A stretch of DNA of 64,000 nt. Origin: Streptomyces gardneri (GTDB lineage: Bacteria > Actinomycetota > Actinomycetes > Streptomycetales > Streptomycetaceae). The notes under the pieces were generated by a model. It did no database searches, was not told where the DNA came from, and saw nothing but the letters and a program-made list of their open reading frames with translations. Positions within the stretch are counted from its first letter, which is position 1. The number at the start of each line of letters is the position of its first letter. The DNA lies in assembly GCF_006539185.1 (NCBI RefSeq), contig NZ_BJMN01000011.1, positions 248,001 to 312,000 on the forward strand. Direction: 5' to 3'. This document shows positions 17,562 through 25,955 of this stretch, in pieces. Position numbers and translations under genes: made by a program.

Positions 17562-18406
17562 GGCTGGAACGGGTCGGGCGCCGGTACGGTCCGCGCGGGC
17601 CGTGGGTCCTGCGCGGGGCCGACCTCGACCTGCCCGGCTCCGCGCTCGTCCGGGTCGTCGGCACCAACGGCACCGGCAAGTCGACGCTGCTCCGCCTGGT
17701 CGCCGGGATCGACGCCCCGAGCGAGGGCCGGATCACCGGCCGCCCGCCCCGCACGGCGTACGTCCCCGAGCGCTTCCCCGCCGCCCTGCCCTTCACGGCC
17801 ACCGACTACCTGGTCCACCTGGGCCGCGTCCACGGCCTCGGCCGGGCGACGGCCAGGGCCCGGGCGGGGGAGTGGCTGGAGCGCTTCGGGGCCGGCGAGC
17901 ACGCCCGTACGGAACTGGCGGAACTCTCCAAGGGCACCGGCCAGAAGGTCGCCGTCGCCCAGGCCCTCCTCGCCGACCCCGACCTCCTCGTCCTCGACGA
18001 GGCCTGGACCGGCCTCGACACCACGGCCCGCACCGAACTCGACCGCGCCGTCCGGGAACGCGTCGCGGCGGGCGCCACCGCCGTCTTCGTCGACCACGAC
18101 CCGCGCCGCCTCGCGGGGGAGGCGGACGCGGTGTACGGCGTGGAGTCGGGGACGGTACGGGCCGTCGCGGCCACGGCGCGGGACGTACCGGAGGAGCCCC
18201 GGGTCCGGATCACCGCCTCCGGCGGCAAGCCGCTCCCGGAGGGCCTGCCGGGCACCCCCGCCATCGAGCCGCCGGACCCGGACGACCCCACCCGCCCTCT
18301 CGTCCTGACCGTGGACGCGGCGCACTCCGACGCCCTGCTCGGGGCGCTCCTCGCGGCCTCCTGGCACATCCACCACCTCGGCACGGAAGAGGGCGTACGG
18401 GTATGA
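17558..18406 (+). CDS. ABC transporter ATP-binding protein
   Basis: A 282-residue ATPase. Walker A is GTNGTGKST (about residues 38-46), the signature is degenerate (LSKGTGQKVAVAQAL in place of LSGGQ), Walker B is LLVLDEAWTGLD, and the switch is the His in VDHDPRR. The last 75 residues form an extra C-terminal region with no known motif. The GTG at 17558 overlaps the stop of a possible short leader. The stop overlaps the permease start as ATGA. It energises export by the downstream membrane protein, which is frameshifted in this sequence, so the pair may be non-functional. Confidence 0.88.
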   Translation: MRLERVGRRYGPRGPWVLRGADLDLPGSALVRVVGTNGTGKSTLLRLVAGIDAPSEGRITGRPPRTAYVPERFPAALPFTATDYLVHLGRVHGLGRATARARAGEWLERFGAGEHARTELAELSKGTGQKVAVAQALLADPDLLVLDEAWTGLDTTARTELDRAVRERVAAGATAVFVDHDPRRLAGEADAVYGVESGTVRAVAATARDVPEEPRVRITASGGKPLPEGLPGTPAIEPPDPDDPTRPLVLTVDAAHSDALLGALLAASWHIHHLGTEEGVRV

Positions 18407-19057
18407 CGGCGCTCCTGCGCTACCAGTCGGGTCTGCTGCTCCGCTCGCAGCGCTGGCTCGCACCCCTCCTGCTCTACGCGGCCGTCCTCGCCGTCGGCGT
18501 CCGCGCGGGCGAACCCGTGCTCGGTGCCCTCGGCTTCTCGGCGGCGGCCCTCCCTGGTGCCGGTGACGGCCTGGTGCGTACGGATCTGCCTCACCCAGGA
18601 ACCGCCCGCCGCCCGCGACGTGGTCGCCGCGGCCGCCGGCCGGGGCCGCGCGCACCTCGCGGCGCTCCTCACCGGGACCGCGCTGCCGGGGCTCCTCGGC
18701 ACGGTCGCCGTCCTCGGTCTCACCGCGATCGGCGACCGGCGCGGGGTCGGCGCGCTCGCCGCCACGGGCGCCGGACTGCTCTCGACGGCGGCCTGCGTCC
18801 TGACGGGCGCCGCGGTCGGCGCGCTGGCCGCCCGCCCGTTCCTCAAGGCCGCCGGCTGGTCGGTCACGGCCCTCGTCACCGGCTCGCTCCTCGCCCTCGT
18901 CACCACGGGCTCCCCCGCGAAGCACGCCCTGACGGCCCTGGTCACCGGCTCCCGCACGACGACCGCGCACCTGCCCTGGCTCGCCTGCGCGGGTGCCGTG
19001 CTCCTCGCGGCGGCGACGGCCGCCCTCGCCTGCCGGGCCACGGCACGCCTGGAGTGA
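18403..19057 (+). pseudogene. ABC transporter permease with a one-base frameshift
   Basis: The N-terminal part (MTALLRYQSGLLLRS through GALGFSAAAL) is in one frame and the rest (VPVTAWCVRICLTQEPPAARD to the end, with membrane segments LLGTVAVLGLTAIG, TGSLLALVTTG and WLACAGAVLLAAATAALA) is in another. Removing one C from the CCCTCCCTGG run at about 18548-18557 restores one continuous frame of about 217 codons. Six or so hydrophobic segments and the ATGA overlap with the ATPase identify it as the permease. Either a real disrupting mutation or a sequencing error. Confidence 0.8.
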
Positions 19058-19086
19058 GCGGAACCGAGGGGCGTACGCTCGAAGAC

Positions 19087-19278
19087 ATGACCGATGCGAC
19101 GTCGTACTGCGGCATCCCCGAGCCCGCCGGCCCGAAGCCCGAACCGGCGGCCGAGGGCCCCTTCGCCTCCTGCGTGCTGTGCCAGGAGCCGACCGAGTAC
19201 CCGGAGTCGACCAAGGGGATCACGCTCTGCCCGGTCTGCGAGTGGCAGGAGGCCCAGCGCACGGCCTGCTCGGGCTGA
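19087..19278 (+). CDS. Small zinc-ribbon-like protein
   Basis: A 63-residue protein with two CxxC pairs (SCVLCQEP and LCPVCEW) spaced 16 residues apart, the layout of a zinc ribbon. A further Cys lies near each end. It has no membrane segment. The sequence is compact and well coded, and I believe it is conserved in streptomycetes, but no function is known. It begins 29 bases after the frameshifted permease and could be co-transcribed with it. Confidence 0.75.
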   Translation: MTDATSYCGIPEPAGPKPEPAAEGPFASCVLCQEPTEYPESTKGITLCPVCEWQEAQRTACSG

Positions 19279-19291
19279 AGGGCCCGGCCTT

Positions 19292-20185
19292 CTAGCCGTT
19301 CCCCATCAGCTCGGAGACCTTCACGAAGCGGTAGCCGCGCGCCCGCAGCTCGGGGACGATGCGGCGGATCGCCTGCTCGGTGACGGGGGCGGCGCTGCGC
19401 GTGCAGTGCATGACGACCAGCGAACCGGGCTTCACCCCGTCGAGGACCTGCTCGGCGACGGCGTCCGCGTCCTTGGCGAAGGCGTCGCCGCTGACCACGT
19501 CCCACTGGACCGCCGTCACCCCGGCGGGGCCGAGCGCGCGCAGGGCGGCGTCGTCGTAGCACCCGCCGGGGAAGCGGAAGTACGGGACGACGTTGACGGC
19601 CCCGGCGTCCCGGAAGGCGTCGAAGGCCCGCTGCACGTCGGCCGTCATATCGGGTCCCGCGACGGTCGGGAGGCCGTAGCAGGGGGACGCGAAGGCGTAG
19701 TGGCTGTACGAGTGGTTGGCGATCTCGAAGCGCGGGTCGCCGCCGATGGACCTGGCCTGGTCCGGGTACTCCTCCGCCCAGCGGCCCGTCATGAAGACGG
19801 TCGCGTCCACCTTGAGGCGGCGCAGGGTCGCGATCAGCTGCGGGTTGTCGAAGCGCTCGCCGCCCGCGGCCCGGGGCCCCTGATCGGCCGTCATGTCGGC
19901 GTCGAAGGTGAGCGCGACGACCTTCTCGGCGCTCTTACGGGACTTCGCGGCCCGGCGCGAGTACACCGGGGTGAGCCCGCCGGGCCCCGGCGCCATGGTG
20001 GGCACCGCCCCGCGCACGGGCGCCGGCTTGGCCCCGGCCGCCGCGTCGGCCCGCGGCGACGGGCTGTGGGACGCGGTCGGGGTCTTCGCCTTCGGCAGGG
20101 GAGTCTCGGCGGCGCCCCCGCCGCAGCCGACAAGAGCGGCGCCCAGAAGAACGAACGCCGCCATGTTTCGTACAGGAATGTTCAC
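19292..20185 (-). CDS. Polysaccharide deacetylase lipoprotein
   Basis: A 297-residue secreted CE4-family enzyme. The signal sequence ends in the lipobox LVGC (Cys21), followed by a Ser/Thr/Pro-rich linker to about residue 75. The NodB domain begins VVALTFDADM. The catalytic motif is TFDAD rather than TFDDG, the metal-binding motif is NHSYSH, then RFPGGCYDD, and VVMHCTR is the final His motif. It probably removes acetyl groups from cell-wall or extracellular polysaccharide. The GTG at 20185 has no ribosome site and abuts a palindrome. It is convergent with the small zinc-ribbon gene. Confidence 0.87.
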   Translation of the reverse strand: MNIPVRNMAAFVLLGAALVGCGGGAAETPLPKAKTPTASHSPSPRADAAAGAKPAPVRGAVPTMAPGPGGLTPVYSRRAAKSRKSAEKVVALTFDADMTADQGPRAAGGERFDNPQLIATLRRLKVDATVFMTGRWAEEYPDQARSIGGDPRFEIANHSYSHYAFASPCYGLPTVAGPDMTADVQRAFDAFRDAGAVNVVPYFRFPGGCYDDAALRALGPAGVTAVQWDVVSGDAFAKDADAVAEQVLDGVKPGSLVVMHCTRSAAPVTEQAIRRIVPELRARGYRFVKVSELMGNG

Positions 20186-20204
20186 GATCGGAAGTTATCC
20201 GATC
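20186..20204. promoter_or_regulatory. Palindrome abutting the deacetylase start codon
   Basis: GATCGGA (20186-20192) and TCCGATC (20198-20204) are complementary around a 5-base spacer, immediately upstream of the GTG. It could be an operator or a structure that limits translation. The rest of the gap to 20315 shows nothing else. Confidence 0.4.
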
Positions 20205-20315
20205 AAAGTGTTTCTCACGCTCGCGACTCGGCAGCAGCAGCACCCGAGTCCACGCACCGAGCTGACGCACCATCGCCCGGGCGTGCGCGGCGCTCCCGTC
20301 AGGAAGCGGCGCCGC

Positions 20316-21227
20316 TCACGTCGCCAGTAGCCGCCGCCGGCACTCCTCCACGTCGAAGTCCCCCGGCGGGTACGTCGGGTCCAGTGCCTCCAGGTGCTCG
20401 AGCAGCAGCGTGCTGATCGCCCAGTTCCGGTACCACTTGCGGTCCGCCGGGACCACGTACCAGGGGGCCTCGTCCGTCGTGCAGCGCTCCAGGGCGATCT
20501 CGTACGCCTCCCGGTACGCCGGCCACACCGACCTCTCCTCGATGTCGCCCGCGTTGAACTTCCAGTGCTTCTCGGGGTTGTCCAGGCGCTCCAGGAGGCG
20601 GTTGCGCTGCTCCTCGTACGAGAGGTGCAGGAAGACCTTGACGACCGTCACCCCGTCGTCGGCGAGGGACTTCTCGAAGCGGTTGATCTGGTCGTAGCGA
20701 CGGCCGAGCTCTGAGCGCGGGGCCAGGGCGCGGACGCGCGCGATGAGGACGTCCTCGTAGTGCGAGCGGTCGAAGATGCCGATCTCGCCCGGCTGGGGGA
20801 GCGCCTTCGTGATGCGCCAGAGGAACGGGTGGTCCCGCTCCTCCGGGGTCGGGGCCTTGAAGGCGCGGATGCGGCAGCCGGACGGGTTGAAGAGGCCGAT
20901 GACGTGCTTGACCGTGCCGCCCTTGCCGCTGGTGTCCATGCCCTGGAGGACGAGGAGCAGCCGCCGCCGGTCGCCCGCCGTGCTCGACGCGTACAGGCGT
21001 TCCTGGAGGTTCGCGAGGCGCGGCGCGAGGGCGGCGGTGGCGGCCAGGCCGGCCGCCTTGCCGGCGGGGCCGGCCGGGGTCGCCGAGGCGTCGTACGCGG
21101 TGAGGTCGAGCCGCTCGCCCTCGGGCACGCGCAGCACGTCACGCAAGGGTGCGTCCGGCCGGTTCCGCTTCCGCTGTTCCTTCTTCTTCCGGCCGTCCTG
21201 ACTGCGGTCGTCCTTCTTCGTCGCCAC
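20316..21227 (-). CDS. Polyphosphate kinase 2 family protein
   Basis: A 303-residue PPK2. It transfers phosphate between polyphosphate and nucleotides. Walker A is LQGMDTSGKGGT (about residues 94-105), the lid and Walker B motifs are FDRSHYEDVL (152-161) and VVKVFLHLSYEEQRNRL, and the C-terminal PPK2 signature is WYVVPADRKWYRNWAIS. The first 25 residues are a very basic Lys/Arg/Asp extension. One domain with the canonical motifs suggests class I or III, acting on nucleoside mono- or diphosphates. It is cytoplasmic and monocistronic. Confidence 0.93.
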   Translation of the reverse strand: MATKKDDRSQDGRKKKEQRKRNRPDAPLRDVLRVPEGERLDLTAYDASATPAGPAGKAAGLAATAALAPRLANLQERLYASSTAGDRRRLLLVLQGMDTSGKGGTVKHVIGLFNPSGCRIRAFKAPTPEERDHPFLWRITKALPQPGEIGIFDRSHYEDVLIARVRALAPRSELGRRYDQINRFEKSLADDGVTVVKVFLHLSYEEQRNRLLERLDNPEKHWKFNAGDIEERSVWPAYREAYEIALERCTTDEAPWYVVPADRKWYRNWAISTLLLEHLEALDPTYPPGDFDVEECRRRLLAT

Positions 21228-21321
21228 CGCGTGACCCTTTCGCCGCGCCCCGTCCCGTCCTCGTCCCCTCCCGATCCTGCGACGGAACCGGCTCGCCCGC
21301 GACCCCGACCCTCCCGTCAGC

Positions 21322-22701
21322 TCAGCACCACGGGCCCGTCACCGCGAACGTCGTCCCCGGCGTGTAGCAGTTCACGTACATCGTGGAGCCGTCCGGGGAG
21401 AAGGTGACGCCCGCGAACTCGCCCCACTCCGGCGCCTCGGGCGTCCCGATGTCTTGAGCTCCCCGCGCGACCGCGTACACCTCGCCCTTCCTGCTCACCC
21501 CGTAGACGTGCTGCGCCCCCTCGCCGTCCTCGCTCACCAGCAGGCCGCCGCTCGGTGTCAGACAGATGTTGTCCGGCGACTCGCCCGGGAGCTGGATGTC
21601 GGTGCTCGGGCCGAAGACGACGACGAGCGTGAGGCGGCGCCGGTGCGGCTCGTACTTCCAGACCTGCCCGAAGTGGGTGGCGCCGGAGCCGTCCTTGAGG
21701 CGGGCGAAGGAGGAGACGAAGTACACGGCCCGCCCTCCCCAGTAACAGCCCTCCAGCTTCTGGGCGTGCGTGATGCCCTTCGGTCCGAAGTCCTGGAGCC
21801 GGATGGGGGTCTCGGCCGCCTGCGGATCCGGTACGGGGACCCACTCGACGCCCTCGAAGCGCGCGCCGGTCTCCTGGATCACGGAGAGGTCGGGGACGCC
21901 GGGCACCCGCATGGCCTCCAGGGCACCTCCCGCGCGCAGCGAACCGGTGCCGCCGAGCGGCTTGCGCGGGAGGAAGCGGTAGAAGAGGCCGAAGGGCTGC
22001 TGGAAGGCGTCCTCCGTCTCGTAGACGATGCCGCTCGACGGGTCGACGGCGATGGCCTCGTGCTGGAAGCGGCCCATCGCGGTGAGGGGGACGGCGCCGG
22101 TGCGGTGCGGGTCGGCGCCGTCGACCTCGAAGATGAAGCCGTGGTCCTTGGTGTAGCCGTTCGTCCCGGCCCTGTCCTCGGTCTCCTCGCAGGTCAGCCA
22201 GGTGTTCCAAGGGGTGGGCCCGCCGGCGCAGTTGACGGCGGTCCCGGCGATGGCGACGCGCTCGCCGAGGACGTTGTTCCGGCCGTCGAGTTCGAGGGCG
22301 GTGCACCCGCCCTTCGCGGCCGGGTCGTACGTCAGGCCGGGGACGGTCGGGACGCCGATCTTCCCGGTGACCCGGTTCTCGTGGTTGCGGACGAGGTGGA
22401 CGCGTCCGCGACGGCCGGCGAAGGCGCCCATGCCGTTGTGGTTGCTGGGGACGGGCCCCTCGCCGGAGCGGAGTGGATCGCCCTGCCGGGAGAGGACCTT
22501 GTAGCGGAAGCCGGCCGGGAGGTCGAGGAGTCCGGCGGGGTCGGGGAGGAGGGGGCCGTAGCCACCCCGCGCCCCGAGCCTCCCGAGGTCCCCGGCGGCG
22601 GCCGCGCTGCCGGCGAAGAGTTCGGAGAGGGCGCCAGTGAAGGCGATCCCGGCGACGGACGCGCCGGTGCGGGAGAGGATCTGACGTCGTGTTGCGGACA
22701 T
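21322..22701 (-). CDS. PhoX-like (DUF839) Tat-exported phosphatase family protein
   Basis: A 459-residue secreted beta-propeller protein. A twin-arginine signal is visible (SATRRQILSRTG, a hydrophobic core, then AAAAG). The DUF839 region carries the family motifs VPSNHNGMGAF, HLVRNHENR, NTWLTCEETED, FQHEAIAVD, PDNICLTPSGGLLVSEDGEG and FAGVTFSPDGSTMYVN. PhoX enzymes are calcium/iron alkaline phosphatases, though many DUF839 members are of unproven activity. The ATG at 22701 gives the Tat signal. A longer upstream frame is not supported. Confidence 0.88.
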   Translation of the reverse strand: MSATRRQILSRTGASVAGIAFTGALSELFAGSAAAAGDLGRLGARGGYGPLLPDPAGLLDLPAGFRYKVLSRQGDPLRSGEGPVPSNHNGMGAFAGRRGRVHLVRNHENRVTGKIGVPTVPGLTYDPAAKGGCTALELDGRNNVLGERVAIAGTAVNCAGGPTPWNTWLTCEETEDRAGTNGYTKDHGFIFEVDGADPHRTGAVPLTAMGRFQHEAIAVDPSSGIVYETEDAFQQPFGLFYRFLPRKPLGGTGSLRAGGALEAMRVPGVPDLSVIQETGARFEGVEWVPVPDPQAAETPIRLQDFGPKGITHAQKLEGCYWGGRAVYFVSSFARLKDGSGATHFGQVWKYEPHRRRLTLVVVFGPSTDIQLPGESPDNICLTPSGGLLVSEDGEGAQHVYGVSRKGEVYAVARGAQDIGTPEAPEWGEFAGVTFSPDGSTMYVNCYTPGTTFAVTGPWC

Positions 22702-22752
22702 GAGGCAACCCACTTTTCCTGTTGGCGGACAGGTGTGTGATGTGACGTGTGA

Positions 22753-22799
22753 CCCGCATGTGTGTATCACGCACTGTGGTGACACGTGAACCATGCGGG
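22753..22799. promoter_or_regulatory. Inverted repeat upstream of the PhoX-like gene
   Basis: CCCGCATG (22753-22760) and CATGCGGG (22792-22799) are perfect complements 31 bases apart, 52-98 bases upstream of the PhoX start. Between them are several TCAC/GTGA elements. A PHO box would be expected for this family, but I do not see a clear pair of GTTCACC repeats. Confidence 0.4.
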
Positions 22800-22837
22800 C
22801 CACAACTGCCTCGTGTGGCGCGGGTTCTGACCGGGGG

Positions 22838-23263
22838 TCAGGCCAGTTCGGCGGTGAGCGTGATCGTCACACCGGTGAGGGCCTGGCTCACCGGGCAGTT
22901 CTGCTTGGCGGTCTCGGCCAGCTCCTGGAACTTGTCCGAGTCCAGGCCCGGGACTGTGCCGCGCACGGTGAGGTGGCTGGTCGTGATGCCCGTGCCGGGC
23001 ACGAAGGTCACGTCGGCCTTGGTCTCCAGGCGCTCCGGCGCGTTGCCGGCCTTGGCCAGGATGTTGGAGAACGCCATGTTGAAGCACGAGGAGTGCGCGG
23101 CGGCGATCAGCTCCTCCGGGCTGGTCTTCCCGTTCGGCTGCTCGGTGCGGGCAGGCCAGGAGACGTCGAACTTGCCGAGACCGGAGGAGTCAAGCGTGAC
23201 GACACCGGAGCCCTTGAGGAGGTCGCCCTCCCAGACGGCGTGAGCGCTGCGCGTTGCGGCCAT
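22838..23263 (-). CDS. OsmC-family peroxiredoxin
   Basis: A 141-residue OsmC/Ohr-type thiol peroxidase that reduces organic hydroperoxides in the cytoplasm. The catalytic Cys pair is Cys60 (AAAHSSCFNMAF) and Cys123 (KQNCPVSQAL), with Arg39 and Glu51 also in place. The start MAATRSAHAVWEGDL matches the OsmC subgroup. The gene stands alone between the ATPase and the PhoX-like gene, all on the same strand. Confidence 0.92.
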   Translation of the reverse strand: MAATRSAHAVWEGDLLKGSGVVTLDSSGLGKFDVSWPARTEQPNGKTSPEELIAAAHSSCFNMAFSNILAKAGNAPERLETKADVTFVPGTGITTSHLTVRGTVPGLDSDKFQELAETAKQNCPVSQALTGVTITLTAELA

Positions 23264-23296
23264 GGTGGATCCCTTTCGATCGGGTATGGCCCCAAC

Positions 23297-24382
23297 CTAC
23301 TGCCCGACAAGCCCCTTCGCGTCGCGCGCGAGCGCGGTGAGCCGGGAGATCGCACGGAAGTACTTCTTGCGGTATCCGCCGTTCAGCATCTCGTCGCTGA
23401 AGAGCCGGTCGAAGGGCAGTCCGGAGGCGAGGACGGGTATCTCACGGTCGTAGAGGCGGTCGGCGAGGACGACGAGCCGGAGGGCCGTCGACTGGTCGGG
23501 GACCGGCTGGACGTCGGTGAGGCAGACCGCCGCGAGGTCGTCGGTGAGCGCGCCGTAGCGGCTCGGGTGCACCTTGGCCAGGTGGTCGAGCAGGTGCGGG
23601 AAGTCGTCGAGGGAGGCCCCCGGCGTCTTGTACGCGGTCTCCGTCACGACCTGGTCGGAGTACGGGGCGGGGGCCTCGGGCAGGCCGCGGTGACGGTAGT
23701 CCTCGCCGTCGATCCGCAGCGGCATGAAGTGCGCGGAGAGGCCCTGGATCTCGCGGAGGAAGTCGGCGGCGGCGAAGCGGCCCTCGCCGAGCTTGCCCGG
23801 GAGCGTGTTGGAGGTGGCGGCGAGCGCCACGCCCGCCTCGACGAGCTTGCCGAGGAGGCTGGAGACGAGGACGGTGTCGCCCGGGTCGTCCAGCTCGAAC
23901 TCGTCGATGCAGAGGAGACGGTGCCCGCTGAGGGTCTTCACCGTCTGCTGGAAGCCGAGCGCGCCGACCAGGTTGGTCAGCTCGACGAAGGTGCCGAAAG
24001 CTTTCAGCGAGGGCTCGGCGGGGGTCGCGTGCCAGAGGGAGGCCAGCAGGTGGGTCTTGCCCACGCCGTACCCGCCGTCCAGGTAGACCCCGCGCGGCCC
24101 GCTCGGGGCGGCCGGCTTCTTGGCGAACCAGCGGCGCTTCCCGGCGCCGGAGGCGTGCGCCCCGCCGAGACCCTCGGCGAAGCCGCTCAGCGCCTTGACG
24201 GCGTCCGTCTGGCTGGGCTGGTTCGGGTCCGGCAGGTACGTGTCGAACCGTACGGAGTCGAAGCGCGGCGGCGGCACCATCTCCGCGACGAGACGGTCGG
24301 CGGGGACGTGGGGCTCTCGGGAGCAGAGCGAGAGCGGGGCCGCTTCGGTGGAAGCCGCTTCGGTGAGGGCGTGGGTCGACAC
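23297..24382 (-). CDS. zapE: ZapE/AFG1-like ATPase
   Basis: A 361-residue P-loop ATPase. Walker A is GGYGVGKTHLL (about residues 103-113), Walker B is LLCIDEFELDD, and sensor motifs ALAATSNTLP and FSDEMLNGGYRKK follow. In E. coli ZapE binds FtsZ and the mitochondrial relative AFG1 aids protein quality control. The role in Streptomyces is not established. The GTG at 24382 follows GTGGGGAAC. It is divergent from the reductase gene with only 36 bases between starts, so the promoters overlap. Confidence 0.9.
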   Translation of the reverse strand: MSTHALTEAASTEAAPLSLCSREPHVPADRLVAEMVPPPRFDSVRFDTYLPDPNQPSQTDAVKALSGFAEGLGGAHASGAGKRRWFAKKPAAPSGPRGVYLDGGYGVGKTHLLASLWHATPAEPSLKAFGTFVELTNLVGALGFQQTVKTLSGHRLLCIDEFELDDPGDTVLVSSLLGKLVEAGVALAATSNTLPGKLGEGRFAAADFLREIQGLSAHFMPLRIDGEDYRHRGLPEAPAPYSDQVVTETAYKTPGASLDDFPHLLDHLAKVHPSRYGALTDDLAAVCLTDVQPVPDQSTALRLVVLADRLYDREIPVLASGLPFDRLFSDEMLNGGYRKKYFRAISRLTALARDAKGLVGQ

Positions 24383-24418
24383 AGTTCCCCACTGTAAGCG
24401 CCATGTCAGACTGCGAGG

Positions 24419-25207
24419 ATGCGACGCCTGCTCCCTGTGACGGACATGACAGCCCACGAGACCGCCGCGGGGGAGGTCACGGCCGCCGGCCGGGAATGGT
24501 CCCTCGACGAGCTGGCCGACGCCTACGCGTACCCGGAGGGTGACGCTGTGTGGCTGCGGGCCAACATGGTCTCGTCCCTCGACGGGGCCGGCCAGCACGA
24601 CGGCCGCTCCCAGCCGCTCTCCTCCGAGACGGACATGCGGATCTTCGGCACCCTGCGCGGCCTCGCCGACGTGATCGTCGTGGGCGCGGAAACGGTACGC
24701 CTCGAGGGGTACCGCCCCGCCCGGGCGCGGGAGGCCTTCGCGGCCCGCCGGGCCGCCGCCGGACAGGGCCCCGCCCCCGTGATCGCCGTGGTGACCGCCT
24801 CCCTGGATCTCGACTTCTCGCTGCCGCTCTTCACGGAGCCGCTCGTGCCGACCCTGATCCTGACGGGGGCCGCCGCGCCCGCCGAGCGCGTACGGGCCGC
24901 CCGGGAGGCGGGTGCCGAGGTGGTGGTCGCGGGCGACGGCGCCGGGGTGGACCCCGCCCGTGCGGTGGCCGCCCTCGCGGAGCGCGGTCTGAGGCGCCAG
25001 CTGACCGAGGGCGGGCCCCGGCTGCTCGGCCAGTTCGTGGCGGCGGGCGTCCTCGACGAGCTGTGTCTGGCGATCTCGCCGACGATGACCGCGGGCGACG
25101 CCCAGCGGATCGCCGGAGGCCCGTCGGTGGCCGTCCCGACACGCTTCGCCGTGGCTTCCGTGCTGGAGCAGGACGGCTTCCTCTTCACCCGCTACCGTCG
25201 GATCTGA
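24419..25207 (+). CDS. RibD C-terminal-like pyrimidine reductase family protein
   Basis: A 262-residue dihydrofolate-reductase-fold protein. Motifs are WLRANMVSSLDGAG, then ADVIVVGAETVRLEGYRP for the nucleotide-binding loop, and LTEGGPRLLGQF and DELCLAISP toward the C-terminus. This matches the NADPH-dependent reductase domain of RibD, which reduces a ribosylaminopyrimidine in riboflavin synthesis. It lacks the deaminase domain and lies away from rib genes, so its substrate is open. The ATG at 24419 gives the N-terminus MRRLLPVTD. A second ATG lies 9 codons in. Confidence 0.85.
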   Translation: MRRLLPVTDMTAHETAAGEVTAAGREWSLDELADAYAYPEGDAVWLRANMVSSLDGAGQHDGRSQPLSSETDMRIFGTLRGLADVIVVGAETVRLEGYRPARAREAFAARRAAAGQGPAPVIAVVTASLDLDFSLPLFTEPLVPTLILTGAAAPAERVRAAREAGAEVVVAGDGAGVDPARAVAALAERGLRRQLTEGGPRLLGQFVAAGVLDELCLAISPTMTAGDAQRIAGGPSVAVPTRFAVASVLEQDGFLFTRYRRI

Positions 25208-25312
25208 CAATCGGCGGAATTTGTCGTTCCGCTTTCCGTCCGCTGGGCACACTTATGTCGCAGACCCCGTGCGGGCACGGGGAAGGATGGTTTCCGCAGA
25301 AGGGCTCCTGAG

Positions 25313-25795
25313 GTGTTCACAAGCGTTCTGATGATCGAGAAGCCCCTGACGTCCGTCGACGTGGAGTTCGTCACCACGCTGCACGGCGACGAGGGCGTGT
25401 CCTTCATCGTCCTTATGCAGCCGCGTGGTGACCAGGCCGATGTGCTGTTGCGGGCCATCGACGACGTCGCCATGGGCGAACTGAAGGAAGCCGCCCACGA
25501 GGGCGAGGAGCCGGAGGGCAAGGCCGCCCGGGTCCCCGCCGAGCTGGCCCTGGAGCACTCGCTCCAGGCCCTGAGAGACGCCGGCTGCGAAGCGGTCGGC
25601 CAGGTCGTCGAGGACCACCCGCTCACCAAGATGAAGGCGGTGGTCGAGGAGTCGGAGGCGGACGAGGTGATCGTTCTCACCGCCCCGCACTACGTGGAGG
25701 AGTTCTTCCACCGGGACTGGGCCTCCCGGGCCCGGCACAAGGTCGGCGTCCCGGTGCTCAAGCTCTTCGCCCACAGCGCGCAGGAAGGCGCCTAG
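25313..25795 (+). CDS. Conserved 160-residue protein, UspA-like features
   Basis: Begins with a GTG and gives MFTSVLMIEKPLTSVDVEFV. It has an alternating strand and helix pattern: VSFIVLMQPRG, an acidic helix (MGELKEAAHEGEEPEGKAA), then HSLQALRDAGCEAVGQVVEDHPL, DEVIVLTAPHYVEEFFHRDW and VGVPVLKLFAHS. The layout resembles universal stress proteins without the ATP-binding GxxGG motif. Streptomyces databases often label homologues indole-3-glycerol phosphate synthase. I see no TrpC barrel here, and the length is far too short. A strong terminator follows. Confidence 0.75.
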   Translation: MFTSVLMIEKPLTSVDVEFVTTLHGDEGVSFIVLMQPRGDQADVLLRAIDDVAMGELKEAAHEGEEPEGKAARVPAELALEHSLQALRDAGCEAVGQVVEDHPLTKMKAVVEESEADEVIVLTAPHYVEEFFHRDWASRARHKVGVPVLKLFAHSAQEGA

Positions 25796-25802
25796 GGCCT
25801 GT

Positions 25803-25838
25803 CCCGGGCCGCGCCCCGTGCAGGGGGCGCGGCCCGGG
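25803..25838 (+). terminator. Strong hairpin terminator, 15-bp perfect stem
   Basis: Arms 25803-25817 and 25824-25838 are perfect complements with a 6-base loop, 8 bases past the stop of the UspA-like gene and 117 bases before murC. It separates the two transcription units. Confidence 0.85.
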
Positions 25839-25955
25839 GCGGCCCCGCCGTCACCGCACCGCCCGACGTGCCTGGCCCGGGCCCGGCAGGTCGGAGCCAC
25901 TAGGCTGGTCCTTCCAGTACGAGACAGCCAGACGCACCCCCGGGGAGAGATCCGC

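Noticed and set aside
22702..22837. PHO box upstream of the PhoX-like gene
   Set aside because: Only one approximate half (GTTCACG) is visible, and a second repeat at 11-base spacing is missing.
25313..25795. Indole-3-glycerol phosphate synthase, a label often given to homologues
   Set aside because: The protein has 160 residues, no TrpC motifs and no trp genes nearby.
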